Part shown: positions 44,976 through 56,900 of the stretch, in pieces
How the letters are laid out: the number at the start of each line of letters is the position of its first letter
How positions within the stretch are numbered: the first letter of the stretch is position 1
NCBI RefSeq assembly: GCF_014202995.1
Contig: NZ_JACHIA010000001.1
Span: 682,001 to 746,000, forward strand
Length of the DNA stretch: 64,000 nt
Direction: 5' to 3'
Source of the DNA: Longimicrobium terrae
GTDB taxonomy: Bacteria; Gemmatimonadota; Gemmatimonadetes; Longimicrobiales; Longimicrobiaceae
The notes under the pieces: model-generated
The model's database searches: none
Told to the model about the DNA's origin: nothing
Seen by the model: the letters and a program-made list of their open reading frames with translations, nothing else
Made by a program: the position numbers and the translations under genes

Positions 44976-47900
44976 TCAGTCTCCCGCTACAGGGTTCAGT
45001 TCGGCCAGCTGCTGGGCCTGCGCATCCGTCATTTCCAGAATGTCCTCGTAGACCTTGCGTTCGATCTCGGCCGCCATGGCTTCCAGCGTGGGCGCCGAGA
45101 ACACCGTGCGGATGGAAAGCTCCAGCCCGAACGCGCCCTGCACGCGGGCGATGAGCCGCATGATGAGGAGCGAGTGGCCGCCCAGCCCGAAGAAGTGGTC
45201 GTTCACCCCCACCTGGTCCACGCGCAGTACCTCGGCCCAGATCGCCGCCAGCGCCTCTTCCACCGGGGTGCGCGGGGCCACGTAGCGGTCCTCGCCCCCG
45301 GCGTACTCCGGCGCGGGCAGCGCCCTGACGTCCAGCTTGCCGTTGGGGGTCAGCGGCAGCCGCTCCAGCACCACGAAGGCGGCGGGGAGCATGTACTCCG
45401 GCAGCGTTTCCGCCAGAAACTCGCGCAGCTCGTGCGCGTTCACCTCGCCCACCACGTACGCCACCAGCCGGTGCTCGCCCGGCTCGTCCTCGCGCGGAAT
45501 CACGCGGGCCTCGTCCACCCAGGGGTGGGCGCACAGGGCGTTTTCCACCTCGCCCGGCTCAATGCGGAAGCCGCGGATCTTTACCTGTTCGTCCACGCGC
45601 CCCACGAACTCCAGCGTCCCCTCCGCCGTCCACCGCAGCCGGTCGCCGGTGCGGTACATCCGCGCACCCGGTTTGGCGGCGAAGGGATCGGGGAGGAAGC
45701 GGTCCGCCGTGAGCCCGGGGCGGTCCAGGTAGCCGCGCACCACGCCTTCGCCGCCCACGTACGCCTCGCCCGGCACGCCCACCGGCACCGGCTGCAGTGC
45801 CCCGTCCAGCAGGTACACGCGCTGGTTGGCGGTCGCCCGCCCCACGGAAACCGTGGTGGCACCTTCCGGCACGTGTTCCACCTGCTGCCACGACGACCAC
45901 GCCGTGGTTTCCGTGGGCCCGTACATGTGCAGCAGGCGCTGCGGCCGGCCGCCGGCCAGAATGCGCCGCACGCCGTCCGCGTCCACCGCCTGCCCGCCGA
46001 ACAGCACTTCGCGCAGCGAGTCGAAGATGTCGGGCTGCTCGCGCGACAGCTGGTTGAGCAGCGCCGTGGTCTGATAGAGGGTGGTGACACGGCGCTCCCG
46101 CAGAAACGCGCGCAGCGCGGGGGGCGACAGCAGCACGTCGCGGCCGATGCCCACCAGGGTGGCGCCATTCAGCAAGGCGCCCCAGGTCTCGAATGCCAGC
46201 GCGTCGAAGCTGGCGTTGCTGGCCTGCGCGATGCGGTCGCCGGGGGCAAAGCGCACGTAGTCCGTGCCCACCACCAGCTGGACGACGTTGCGGTGGCTCA
46301 CCATCACACCCTTGGGGCGGCCGGTGCTGCCGGAGGTGTAGACGATGTAGGCCAGGTTCTCGGCCGTGGCCCCGCTGGCCGGCGTGTCCGCGGACTCCGC
46401 GGCGATCACCTCCGCGTCGCCGTCCAGCGACACCGTCCGCATCCCCTCCGCCGCCGCGTCGCCGGAGCTACCCATGGTCACCAGCACCGACGCGCCCGCG
46501 TCGGCCAGCATCATCCGCAGCCGCTCCGCCGGATACGAGGGATCCAGCGGCACGTAGCAGCCGCCGGCCTTGAGCACGGCCAGGATGGAGATGATCAGCT
46601 CCGGCCCGCGCTCCAGCATCACCCCCACCCGCGCGTCGGGGCCCACGCCCAGCCGCGCCAGGTGGTTGGCCAGGCGGTTGGTCCGTTCATCCAGCTGCGC
46701 GTACGTCAGGCTCACCTCGCCCCACTCCATGGCCACCTCGTCCGGCCGCCCGGCCACGTGCGCGGCGAACATCTCGTGCAGGCAGACGTCCGCGGGATAC
46801 GGGCGCTCCGTGCGGTTCCACTCGTCCACCAGCCGCAGGCGCTCCGCCTCCGGCAGCAGGGGGATGGCATCCACCCGCTGGCGCTCATCTTCCACCATGC
46901 CGCGCAGCACGTTGCGCAGGTAGCCCATCCACCGCTCCACCGTCGCCGCGTCGAAAAGCGAGGTGGCGAAGGTGGCGCCGCCCAGGATGCGGCCGCCGGA
47001 CTCTTCGCCAAAGAGCGACAGGTCGTATTTGGCGATGAGCTGCTCGCCGCCCTCCACCCCTTCCACCGTCAGGCCGGGAAGATCCAGCGTGCCGCCCGGG
47101 GTGTTTTCCCAGACGAACATCACCTGGAACAGCGGCGAGTGTGACAGGCTGCGCGCCGGCTGCACCAGTTCCACCACCCGCTCAAAGGGGATGTCCTGGT
47201 GCTGCTGCGCGTCCAGCGCCCGGGCGTTCACCCGGCCCAGCAGCTCCGCCACCGTGGGCGCGCCCGACAGGTCCATCCGCAGCGCCAGCGTGTTGACGAA
47301 GAAGCCGATGAGCCCCTCGATCTCGCGCCGCCCGCGGTTGGCCGCCGGGGTGCCCACCACCAGGTCGGCCTGCCCCGACAGGCGGCCCAGCACCGTGGCC
47401 CATCCCGCCAGCAGGGTGGTGTACAGCGTGGTCCGGTGCCGGCGGGCCAGCGCCTTGAGCCCGGCGGTCAGCGCCTCGTCCAGCGTGAAGCGCACGCGCC
47501 CGCCGGCAAAGTCCTGGTGCGCCGGCCGCGGGCGGTCCGAGGGCAGCTCCAGCACCTCGGGAACGCCGGCCAGGGTGTGCTTCCAGTAGTCCACCTGCCG
47601 CTGCAGCACGTCGCGGTCAAGCCAGCGGCGCTGCCAGGCGGCGTAGTCGGCGTACTGCACCGCCAGCGGCGGCAGCGGATCGGCGTCGCCCCGCAGAAAG
47701 GCGCGGTAGTACACGCCCAGCTCGTTCACCAGCAGCCCCATGCTCCACGCGTCGGAGGCGATGTGGTGCATGGTGATGAGGAGGACGTGGTCGTCCGCGG
47801 CCAGGCGCAGCAGGCGCCCGCGGATCACCGGCCCGCGCTCCAGGTCGAAGGGCGCGGCCACCTCTTCGGCCATCGCCCGGCGAAGCTCCGCGGCGGGGTC

Positions 47901-50900
47901 CGCGTGGTCCGACACGTCTTCGAACGCCAACTGGAAGCGGCTTTCGTCGATGGGAAGGATGCGCTGCGCCGGCTCGCCCTCTTCCTGCGCGAACACGGTG
48001 CGCAGCGTCTCGTGCCGCTCCACGATGCGGTCCAGCGTGCGGCCCAGCGCCTCGCGGTCCAGCTCGCCGCGCAGCCGCAGCCGCGCGGGAACGTGGTACG
48101 CGGTGCCCGCGCTTCCCATGCGGTCCAGAAACCACAGCCGCTGCTGCGCGAAGGACAGGTCCAGCCGCTCGTCGCGGTGCGCGCGCTCAATCTCCGGCAG
48201 CTCCGAACGCAGCGCCTGCCCCAGCGCCAGCGCGAAGTCGGCCAGCACGGGGTAGACAAAGACGTCGCCCAGCGCCGCCTCCATCCCCATCTCCTGCCGC
48301 ACCCGCGACACCACCTGTACGGCGCGCAGCGAGTGGCCGCCCAGCTCAAAGAAGTGGTCCCACCGCCCCACCCGCTCCACCCCCAGCACGTCGGCCCAGA
48401 TGGCCGCCACCGCCGTCTCGGCCTCGCCCGCCGGGGCTTCCCAGCCGCGGGTGGCGAATGCGTCGCCGCCGGGCTCGGGAAGGGCGCCGCGGTCCAGCTT
48501 GCCGCTGGGCGTCAGCGGCAGCCGCTCCAGCCGCACGTACGCGGCGGGAACCATGTAGTCCGGCAGCCGCGCCGACAGGTGCGCCCGCAGCGACTGCGCA
48601 TCCGCCTCGTCCGAGCCCGTGTACCAGGCCACCAGCCGCGTCTGGCCGGTGGCGTCCAGGCGCCCCATCACCACGGCCTCGCGCACGCCCGCCGCCTCGT
48701 CCAGCCGCGCCTCGATCTCGCCGAGCTCGATGCGGAAGCCGCGCACCTTGACCTGAAAGTCGTTGCGGCCCAGGAACTCCACCGCGCCGTCCGCCAGCCA
48801 GCGGCACAGGTCGCCGGTGCGGTACAGCCGCGCGCCGTGTTCCGCGCTGAACGGATCGGGAACGAAGCGCTCCGCGGTCTGCGCGGGGCGGTCCAGGTAG
48901 CCGCGCGCCACCCCCGTCCCGCCGATGTACAGCTCGCCCGCCACCCCCACCGGCACCGGCCGCCCGGCCGGGTCCAGCAGGTAGACGCGCGTGTTGGCGA
49001 TGGGCCGGCCCACGGGGACGGTGGCCCGCGCCTGCTCCGCGCCGCAGTGCAGCGAGGACAGCGCGGTGGCCGCCTCGGACGGGCCGTACAGGTTGTGCAG
49101 CGCGGTGCCGGCAAAGCGCTCGCGGAACCGCTCCAGCAGCGCGCCCGGCAGCGCCTCGCCGCCGCACAGGATGCGCGCCAGCCCGGTGCACCGCTCGAAC
49201 TCCGGATACTCCAGCAGCAGCTGAAGCATGGTGGGGACGAGGTTCACCGTGGTGATGCGCTCGCGGAGGATGACGTCCACCATGTAGCCGGGGTCGCGCT
49301 GCCCGCCGGCGCGCGCCATCACCACCCGCGCGCCCACGCTCCACGGAAGAAAGAGCTCGCGGACGTGGCCGTCGAAGTTGAGCGAGGTCTTGCACAGCAC
49401 GGCGTCGGCGGCGCCCAGCGCAAAGGCGCGGCTCGCCCACGCCACGCGGTTGGCCACGGTGGCGTGCTGGTTCATCACCCCCTTGGGGCGGCCGGTGCTG
49501 CCGGAGGTGTAGATGACGTAGCACAGGTGGTCCGGCGTGACCTCCACCTCCGGATTGGTCTCCGGCAGCTCCGCCCACGCCGCGGCGTCCGCGTCCAGGC
49601 GGATGACGGGCAGGTCCATCCCCGCCGTCAGCGCGTCCAGCACGCCGTCCACCGGGGTGTGGGCGATCAGCGCGGCGGGGGCGCTGTCCAGCATCATCTG
49701 CCGCAGCCGGTCCGCGGGATAGTCCGGGTCCAGCGGCACGTAGCACCCGCCGGCCTTGAGGATGGCGAGAAGCCCCTCGGCTATCTCCACCCCGCGCTCC
49801 ATGCAGAGGGCCACCCGCGCGTCCGGCCGCACGCCCAGCGCGACCAGGTGGTGCGCCAGGCGGTTGGCGCGCGCGTTCAGCTCGGCGTAGGTGACGTCGC
49901 GCTCACCGGCGCGCACGGCCACCGCGCCGGGGGTGCGCTCCGCCTGCGCCTCGAACAGGGTGTGCACGCACACGTCCGCCGGCCCGGCGTCCGTATCGTT
50001 CCACTCGCGCACCACGCGGGTGCGCTCCGCGGGGCTCAGCAGCTCCAGCTGCGACAGCCGCAGCTCCGGATTGGCGGCCACCTGCTCCATCGTCTGCTCC
50101 AGGTGCTGGAGCATGCGCTCAGCGGTGCCCTGGTGGAACAGCTCGGTGCTGTAGCCCAGGCTGGCCCACAGGTCCGTGGCGCTTTCGGCAAAGTGCAGCG
50201 TCAGGTCGAACTTGACGGCGTCGGCGCCCTGGGTGAGGTCCTGCACCCGGAGGCCCGGCAGCACCACCCCCGACGGCTCCGACCCGGTGGCCGAGTCGAT
50301 GGTGAACATCACCTGAAACAGCGGCGAGTGGGCCAGCGAGCGCTCCGGGTGCAGCGCCTCCACCAGCTTCTCGAACGGCACCTCCTGGTGCTCGTACGCG
50401 GCCAGCGTCATTTCGCGCACGCGTCCCAGCACTTCGCGAAAGGTGGGGTCGCCGTCCAGCCGCGTGCGCAGCGCCAGCGTGTTGACGAAGAAGCCGATCA
50501 CCCCTTCCACCTCCGGGCTGGTGCGCCCGGCGATGGGGCTGCCCACCACCACGTCCTCCGTCCCCGCGTACTTGGCGAGCAGGACCTGGAAGAGGCCCAG
50601 CAGCACCATGTACATCGTGGCGCCTTCCTTTCGCGCGAGCGCGTTCAGCCGCGGCGCCAGGCCGGGGAACGACGCCTGCTCGTACGCGCCCCGGTGCGTG
50701 GGGACGGCCGGGCGCGGGTGGTCCGTCGGCAGCTCCAGCAGGGCGGGCGCGCCGGCCAGCCGCTCCGTCCACCAGGCCAGCTGCTTCTCCAGCGCGTCGC
50801 CGGCCAGGTGCTCGCGCTGCCACGCGGCGTAGTCGGCGTACTGCACCACCAGCTCGGGAAGCTCCGCCCGCCGTCCATCACGGAAGGCGCCGTACAGCGC

Positions 50901-53900
50901 CGCCAGCTCGCCGAAGAGCACGGCCAGGCTCCATCCATCGCTCACCACGTGGTGGATGGTGAGCAGCAGAACGTGCTCGTCCGCCGCCAGCCGCAGCAGC
51001 CCGCCGCGGAACAGCGGGCCGGCCGACAGATCGAACGCGCGGTTGGCCTCGTCCGATGCCAGACGGAGCGCCTCCGCCTCTCGTTCATCCTCCTCCATCC
51101 CCGACAGGTCGGTCACGTTCAGGACGAAGGTGGAGGCGGGGTTGATGACCTGCATGGGCACCCCATCGCGCTCCACGAACACGGTGCGCAACGATTCGTG
51201 GCGGCGCACCACCTCGTCCAGCGCGCGGCCCAGCGCCCGCTCGTCCAGCGCGCCGTTCAGCCGCAGCGCCATGGGACGGTTGTAGGCGGCGCTGCCCGGC
51301 TGCAGCTGATCAAGAAACCACAGCCGCTCCTGCGCGAAGCTCAGGCGCATGGCGTCCGTGCGCGCCACCGGCGTCACCGGGGGCAGCAGGCCCTGCTGCT
51401 TGCGGCGGATTCCCTCCACCCGCGCCGCCAGCCCGGCCACGGTGGGCGCCTCGAACAGATCGCGCGGCTTGATGGGGGTGCCGAACACGGCCCGGGCCCG
51501 CGCGCCCACGCGGGTGGCGTTCAGCGAGTGGCCGCCCAGGTCAAAAAAGCTGTCGTGGATGCTGACCTGCTCCACCTTGAGCACGTCGGCAAAGATCCCG
51601 GCCAGCACCTCTTCCACCGGCGTGCGCGGGGCAGCGAAGGCCTGCGCGGCGGGTTCCGGCGCGGGGAGCACGGCGGGCGCGGGCGCCGTCTGCGCGGCGC
51701 GGATCTGCTCCACCCGCGCGGCCAGCTTGGCGACGGTCTCCGCGTTGAACAGGTCGACGGGCTTCAGCGCCACGCCCAGCACGCCCTTGGCCCGGGCCAG
51801 CACGCGCGTCGCGTTCAGCGAGTGGCCGCCCAGGTCGAAGAAGCTGTCATCCACGCTCACGCGGTCGATCTTGAGGACCTGCGCGAAGATTCCCGCCAGC
51901 ACTTCTTCCACCGGCGTGCGCGGCGCCACGAACTTGGGTTCCGCGACTTCTTCCGCGTCCGGGCCGGGGAGCACGGGAGGCGCGATCCCCGTTTCCGCCG
52001 CGCGGATGTTCTCCACGTGCGCGGCCAGCTTGGCGACGGTCTCCGCGTTGAACAGGTCGACCGGCTTGAGCGCCACGCCCAGCACGCCCTTGGCCCGGGC
52101 GAGGACGCGCGTCGCGTTCAGCGAGTGGCCGCCGAGCTCAAAGAAGCTGTCATGCACGCTCACGCGGTCCTTCTTGAGCACCTGCGCAAAGATCCCGGCC
52201 AGCACCTCCTCCACCGGCGTGCGCGGCCCGACGATCTTCGGGCCGGCGGGTTCTTCCGCGTCCGGGCCGGGGAGCACGGGAGGCGCGATTCCCGACGCCG
52301 CGGCGCGGATGCTCTCCACATGCGCGGCCAGCTTGGCGACCGTCTCCGCGTTGAACAGATCGACCGGCTTGAGCGCCACGCCCAGCACGCCCTTGGCGCG
52401 GGCCAGCACACGCGTCGCGTTCAGCGAGTGCCCGCCCAGGGCAAAGAAACTGTCGTGCACGTCCACACGGTCGCGCTTGAGCACCTGCGCAAAGATGCCG
52501 GCCAGCACCTCTTCCACCGGCGTGCGCGGCGCGGTGAAGCGCGTGACCGCGTGCGCGGCGGCCGTGGGCGCGGGGAGCGCGGCGCGGTCCACCTTGCCGT
52601 TGGCGGTGAGCGGAAGGACGTTCATCGAGACGAACGCCGAGGGCACCATGTACTCCGGCAGCGTGCGGCCCAGCTCGGCGCGCAGCGCGCCCGCCTCGGC
52701 GGTCCCCACCACGTACGCCACCAGCTGCACCTCGCCCGCGGCGTCGGGGCGCGCCACCACGGCCGCGTCGTGCACGCCGGGGCGGGCCCGCAGCGCCGCT
52801 TCCACCTCGCCCGGCTCCACGCGAAAGCCGCGCACCTTTACCTGCTGGTCCATGCGCCCCAGGAACTCCACGTTGCCGTCGGGGAGCAGGCGCGCGCGGT
52901 CGCCGGTGCGGTACAGCCGTCCCGCGCCGAAGGGATTGGGGATGAACCGCTCGTCCGTCAGCTCCGCGCGGCGCAGGTATCCGCGCGCCACGCCGGCCCC
53001 GCCGATGAGCAGCTCGCCGGGCACGCCCACCGGCACCGGGCGCAGCCCCGTATCCACCACCATCACCTGGTAGTTGGGAAGCGGGCGGCCGAGGACGAGC
53101 GTCCGGGACTGCGTATCGGGACGATCGGGGGTGACGCGGAAGGTGAGGGCGCCGACGGTGGTTTCCGTGGGGCCGTAGTGGTTGAAGACGGCGCACTCCG
53201 GCGCGGCGCGGACAATTTCGTCCACCCAGGGGAGCGACGAGGCCTCGCCGCCCAGCACCAGCCAGCGGCGCGGCAGTACCCGGCGCGGATCGCCGCCGGT
53301 CTGCAGCGCGGCCAGGTGCGACGGGGTGATCTTGAGGCAGTCGATGCGGTGCCGGGCAAAGTACTCGGCCACGTCGTCGCCGCTCAGAATGCGCGCTTCG
53401 GCAATGACGTGCAGCGTGCCGCCCCAGGCGAGGGCGGAAAACACGACGGTGTTGCCCAGGTCCGCGGCCAGCGTGGAAACCGTGGCGTAGCTGGCGCCGG
53501 GCTCCAGCCCCAGCGTGTCGCGCAGGCCGAACAGGTAGTTGGACAGGTTGCGGTGCTCCACCGCCACGCCCTTGGGCTGGCCGGTGCTGCCGGAGGTGTA
53601 GACCAGGTACGCCAGGTGCTCCGCCCCGGCGCCGCCCTCGGGATTCTCCGCGCTTTCTCCGGCGAACGCCGCGGACTCGTCCAGCAGCACCACCGGTACG
53701 GCACCGGCGCCCACGCGGCCGGCCAGCGCGCCGCGCGTGATCAGCGCCGCGGCGCCGGAATCCGCCAGCATGAAGGCCAGCCGCTCCGCCGGATAGCCGG
53801 TGTCCAGCGCCACGTACGCGCCGCCGGCCTTCATCACCCCCAGCAGGGCGACGATCATCTCCGGGCCGCGCTCCAGCAGCATGGCCACGGGCACATCCGG

Positions 53901-56900
53901 CCCCACGCCCAGCCCGCGCAGGTGGTGGGCAAGGCGGTTGGCCCGCTCGTTGAGCGCGCTGTAGGTGAAGCTCTCGTCCTCGCACACCAGCGCCACGGCG
54001 TCCGGCGTGCGGGCGGCCTGCGCCTCGAACATCCGGTGCACGGTCGCGTCCGCGGGAACGGCGGATTCGGCGCCCTTCCCCGCGTCCAGCAGTTCGCCGC
54101 GCCCGGCGGCGCCCAGCAGGTCCAGCTCGGCCAGCGGCACGTCGGCGGCGGCCATCTGGTCCAGCACGCGCTCCATCTGCCCCATCAGCCGCTCCACCGT
54201 GGACTGCTCCAGCAGGTCCGCGTTGAACGTGCAGTGCAGGATGAACTCGCTGCCGGTGTCCGCCGCGTCGATGTGGATGTCCCAGCGGGTGAACGCGGGC
54301 CCGAAGCCCTCCACCGGCGCCATCTCCATCCCTGCGAAGCGCGGCGTTCCGTCACCGCCCGGCGCGCCCGGCTCCATGTTGATTTCCACGGAGATGAGCG
54401 GCGCGGCCGACGGGTCGCGGCGGCCCTGACGCTTCTCGTGCAGGCGGCCGTAGGCGAACACCTCGTGCTCGTACGCGTCCAGCAGCCAGCCGCGCACCTG
54501 CTTCATGAAGCGCTGCGCGCCGATATCACCCTCGGCGCGGCTGCGGACGGGGAGCACGTCCACGCAGTGCCCCACCAGCGACTCGCTCCCGGTGAACGGG
54601 CGGCCGGAGGAGGAGATGCCCAGGACGAGGTCGTCCTGCCCCGTGGCGCGGTGCAGCGTGGCCAGCAGCCCCGCCGTCAGCGTCATGAACGGGGTGCACC
54701 CCTGCCGGCGGCCCAGCTCGCGGATGCGCGCCGAGACGTCCGCGGGCAGCCACCACGCCGTGTATCCCGCGCGCTGCGTGGGGAACAGGGCGCGCGGCCG
54801 GTCGAACGGAAGCGCCGTGGGCCCCGCGCCCTCGAAGCCCGCCAGCCACTCCGCCTCGCGCGCCGCGTAGGATTCCGCGTGCTCCGCAAAGAGCCGCTCG
54901 TACTCGCTGAACTGCATGGCCGGCGGAAGGACGGGCGCCCGCCCCGCGCTGCGCGCCTCGTACGCCGTTTCCAGGTCGCGCTTGAGCAGGTCCAGCGACA
55001 TGCCGTCCGCGGCAATGTGGTGCACCACGAACTGAAGGACGGTGTGCTCCGGCCCGTTGCCGTGCACGTACACGCGGAACAGCGGCCCCGTCTCCAGGTC
55101 GAACACGCCGGCCACCCCGTGCGCCAGCTGCTCCGGCCCGGACGCCCCGGCCGGCGCGTCGTTCACGAACAGGGGGATGTCGACCGAGGGGAGGACGTGC
55201 TGCACCTCGCCGGACGCGTCGAACACGGTGCGCAGCGATTCGTGGTGCGCCACCAGGTCCGCCACCGCCGCGCGCACCGCCCCCACGTTCAGCGCGCCGC
55301 GCACCCCGATGACGAAATGCTCGTTGTAGGCGCGCGACTGCTCATCGCCGAACTGCGCGTGCACCCACACCTGGCTCTGCGCCGGGGTCAGCGCAAAGGT
55401 GCGCGGTCCCCGCGCCGCGGCGGGCGCGATCGAATGTCCATCCACCGGTTCGCCGCCCGGGCGCGGGGGAAGGAATCCGCCGTCGCGCAGCGCGTGAATG
55501 CTGTCGCGCAGCGCATCCACCAGCGCGTCGCAGTCCTCGTCCGTGTGCGCGGTGCTCAGGAAGCAGCCGCGGCCCTCCCAGACGTAGATCCCGCGCTCCA
55601 GCATGTGGTAGAACAGCAGGTCCACGAAGGGGTCCTGCGGGCGGAACACGAAGCGGAACGACGAGTGCGCGTGCGTGACCTCCACCGGCACGTCTTCCTC
55701 CGCCAGCACGGCGCGCAGCCCGGCCACCAAGCGGTCCATGCGCGCGTGCAGCCGGTCGTACAGCGCCGGACCCTGCTCCTTGAGGTGCGTGAGGACGGCG
55801 TACGCGGCCGCCATCGTCGCCGGGTGCTTGCAGAAGGTGCCCGCGAAGAAGGTCTGGTTGGCGGCGGGATAGCTGTCGTCGCCAAAGGACCACTGTCCGC
55901 CGTCGATGGCGTCCATGAACTTCGCCTTGCCCGCCAGCACGCCCGCCGGCATTCCGCCGCCGATCACCTTGCCGTAGGTGGCCAGGTCCGCCTCGATGCC
56001 GTAGTGGCCCTGAGCGCCGCGGTGGCCCATGCGCAGGCCGGTGATCATCTCATCAAAGATCAGCACCGTCCCGCTCCGTTCCGTCAGCGCGCGTACCTCG
56101 TGCAGGAACTCGCGGGGCTGGTTGCCGGTGTTGTTGTTCTGGATGGGCTCCACCAGCACCGCCGCGAGCTCGCCGGCGTGCGCGCGCAGGTACTCCAGCG
56201 TTTCCGGCGCGCCGTAGGGCAGAACGACAATGTCGTCCACCATCCCCTGCGTGGTGCCCGGCGCCACGGGGCGCGAGCGCGGCGCGGCGGCCTTGCCGGG
56301 AACGGGGCGGGCCAGGATGCCGTCAAAGCAGCCGTGGTACGACGTCTCGAACATGAGCACGCGGTCCCTGCCGGTGGCGGCGCGCGCCACGCGCAGCGCC
56401 GTCATCACCGCTTCCGAGCCGGTGTTGCAGAAGGTGACGCGCTCCATCCCGGTCAGCTCGCGGAACAGCTCGGCCGCGGGGCCCGCCAGGTCCGACTGCG
56501 GCCCGGTGTGAAAGCCGCGGCGCAGCTGCTCCTCTACCGCGGCGACGATGAAGTCCGGGCGGTGGCCGAAGAAGTGAACGCCGAAGCCGCTGGTGAAGTC
56601 GATGTACTCGTTGCCGTCCACGTCCCACAGGCGCGAGCCCTGGCTGCGCTCGCCCACGATGGGGTACAGCAGCTCCTTGGTGGCTAGGCGGAAGCCCAGC
56701 GCGGCGCGGTTGTCGGACAGGTGCGGGCGGTGATGGGCCGCGTACTCCTTGCTGCCGCGGGTGCGCTGCGTGTAGCGCTGCACCAGCGACCGGAAGTGCG
56801 CCTCCTGCCGTTCATCAAATCCCCCGCCCTGCCCCATGGTGGCGCTCACGGGGCGGTGCGGGCCGTGCGTGGCCGGCGCCGCCGCGGTTTCCGGCGTGGC

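Noticed and set aside
40654-45051. Long plus-strand open frame opposite the terminal NRPS
   Set aside because: Same shadow effect; low-complexity translation without motifs.
47199-56687. A 3162-codon open frame on the plus strand opposite the hybrid synthase
   Set aside because: It is an antisense shadow caused by strong G/C third-position bias; its translation is Arg/His/Gln-rich with no domain pattern, while the minus strand carries all PKS/NRPS motifs.
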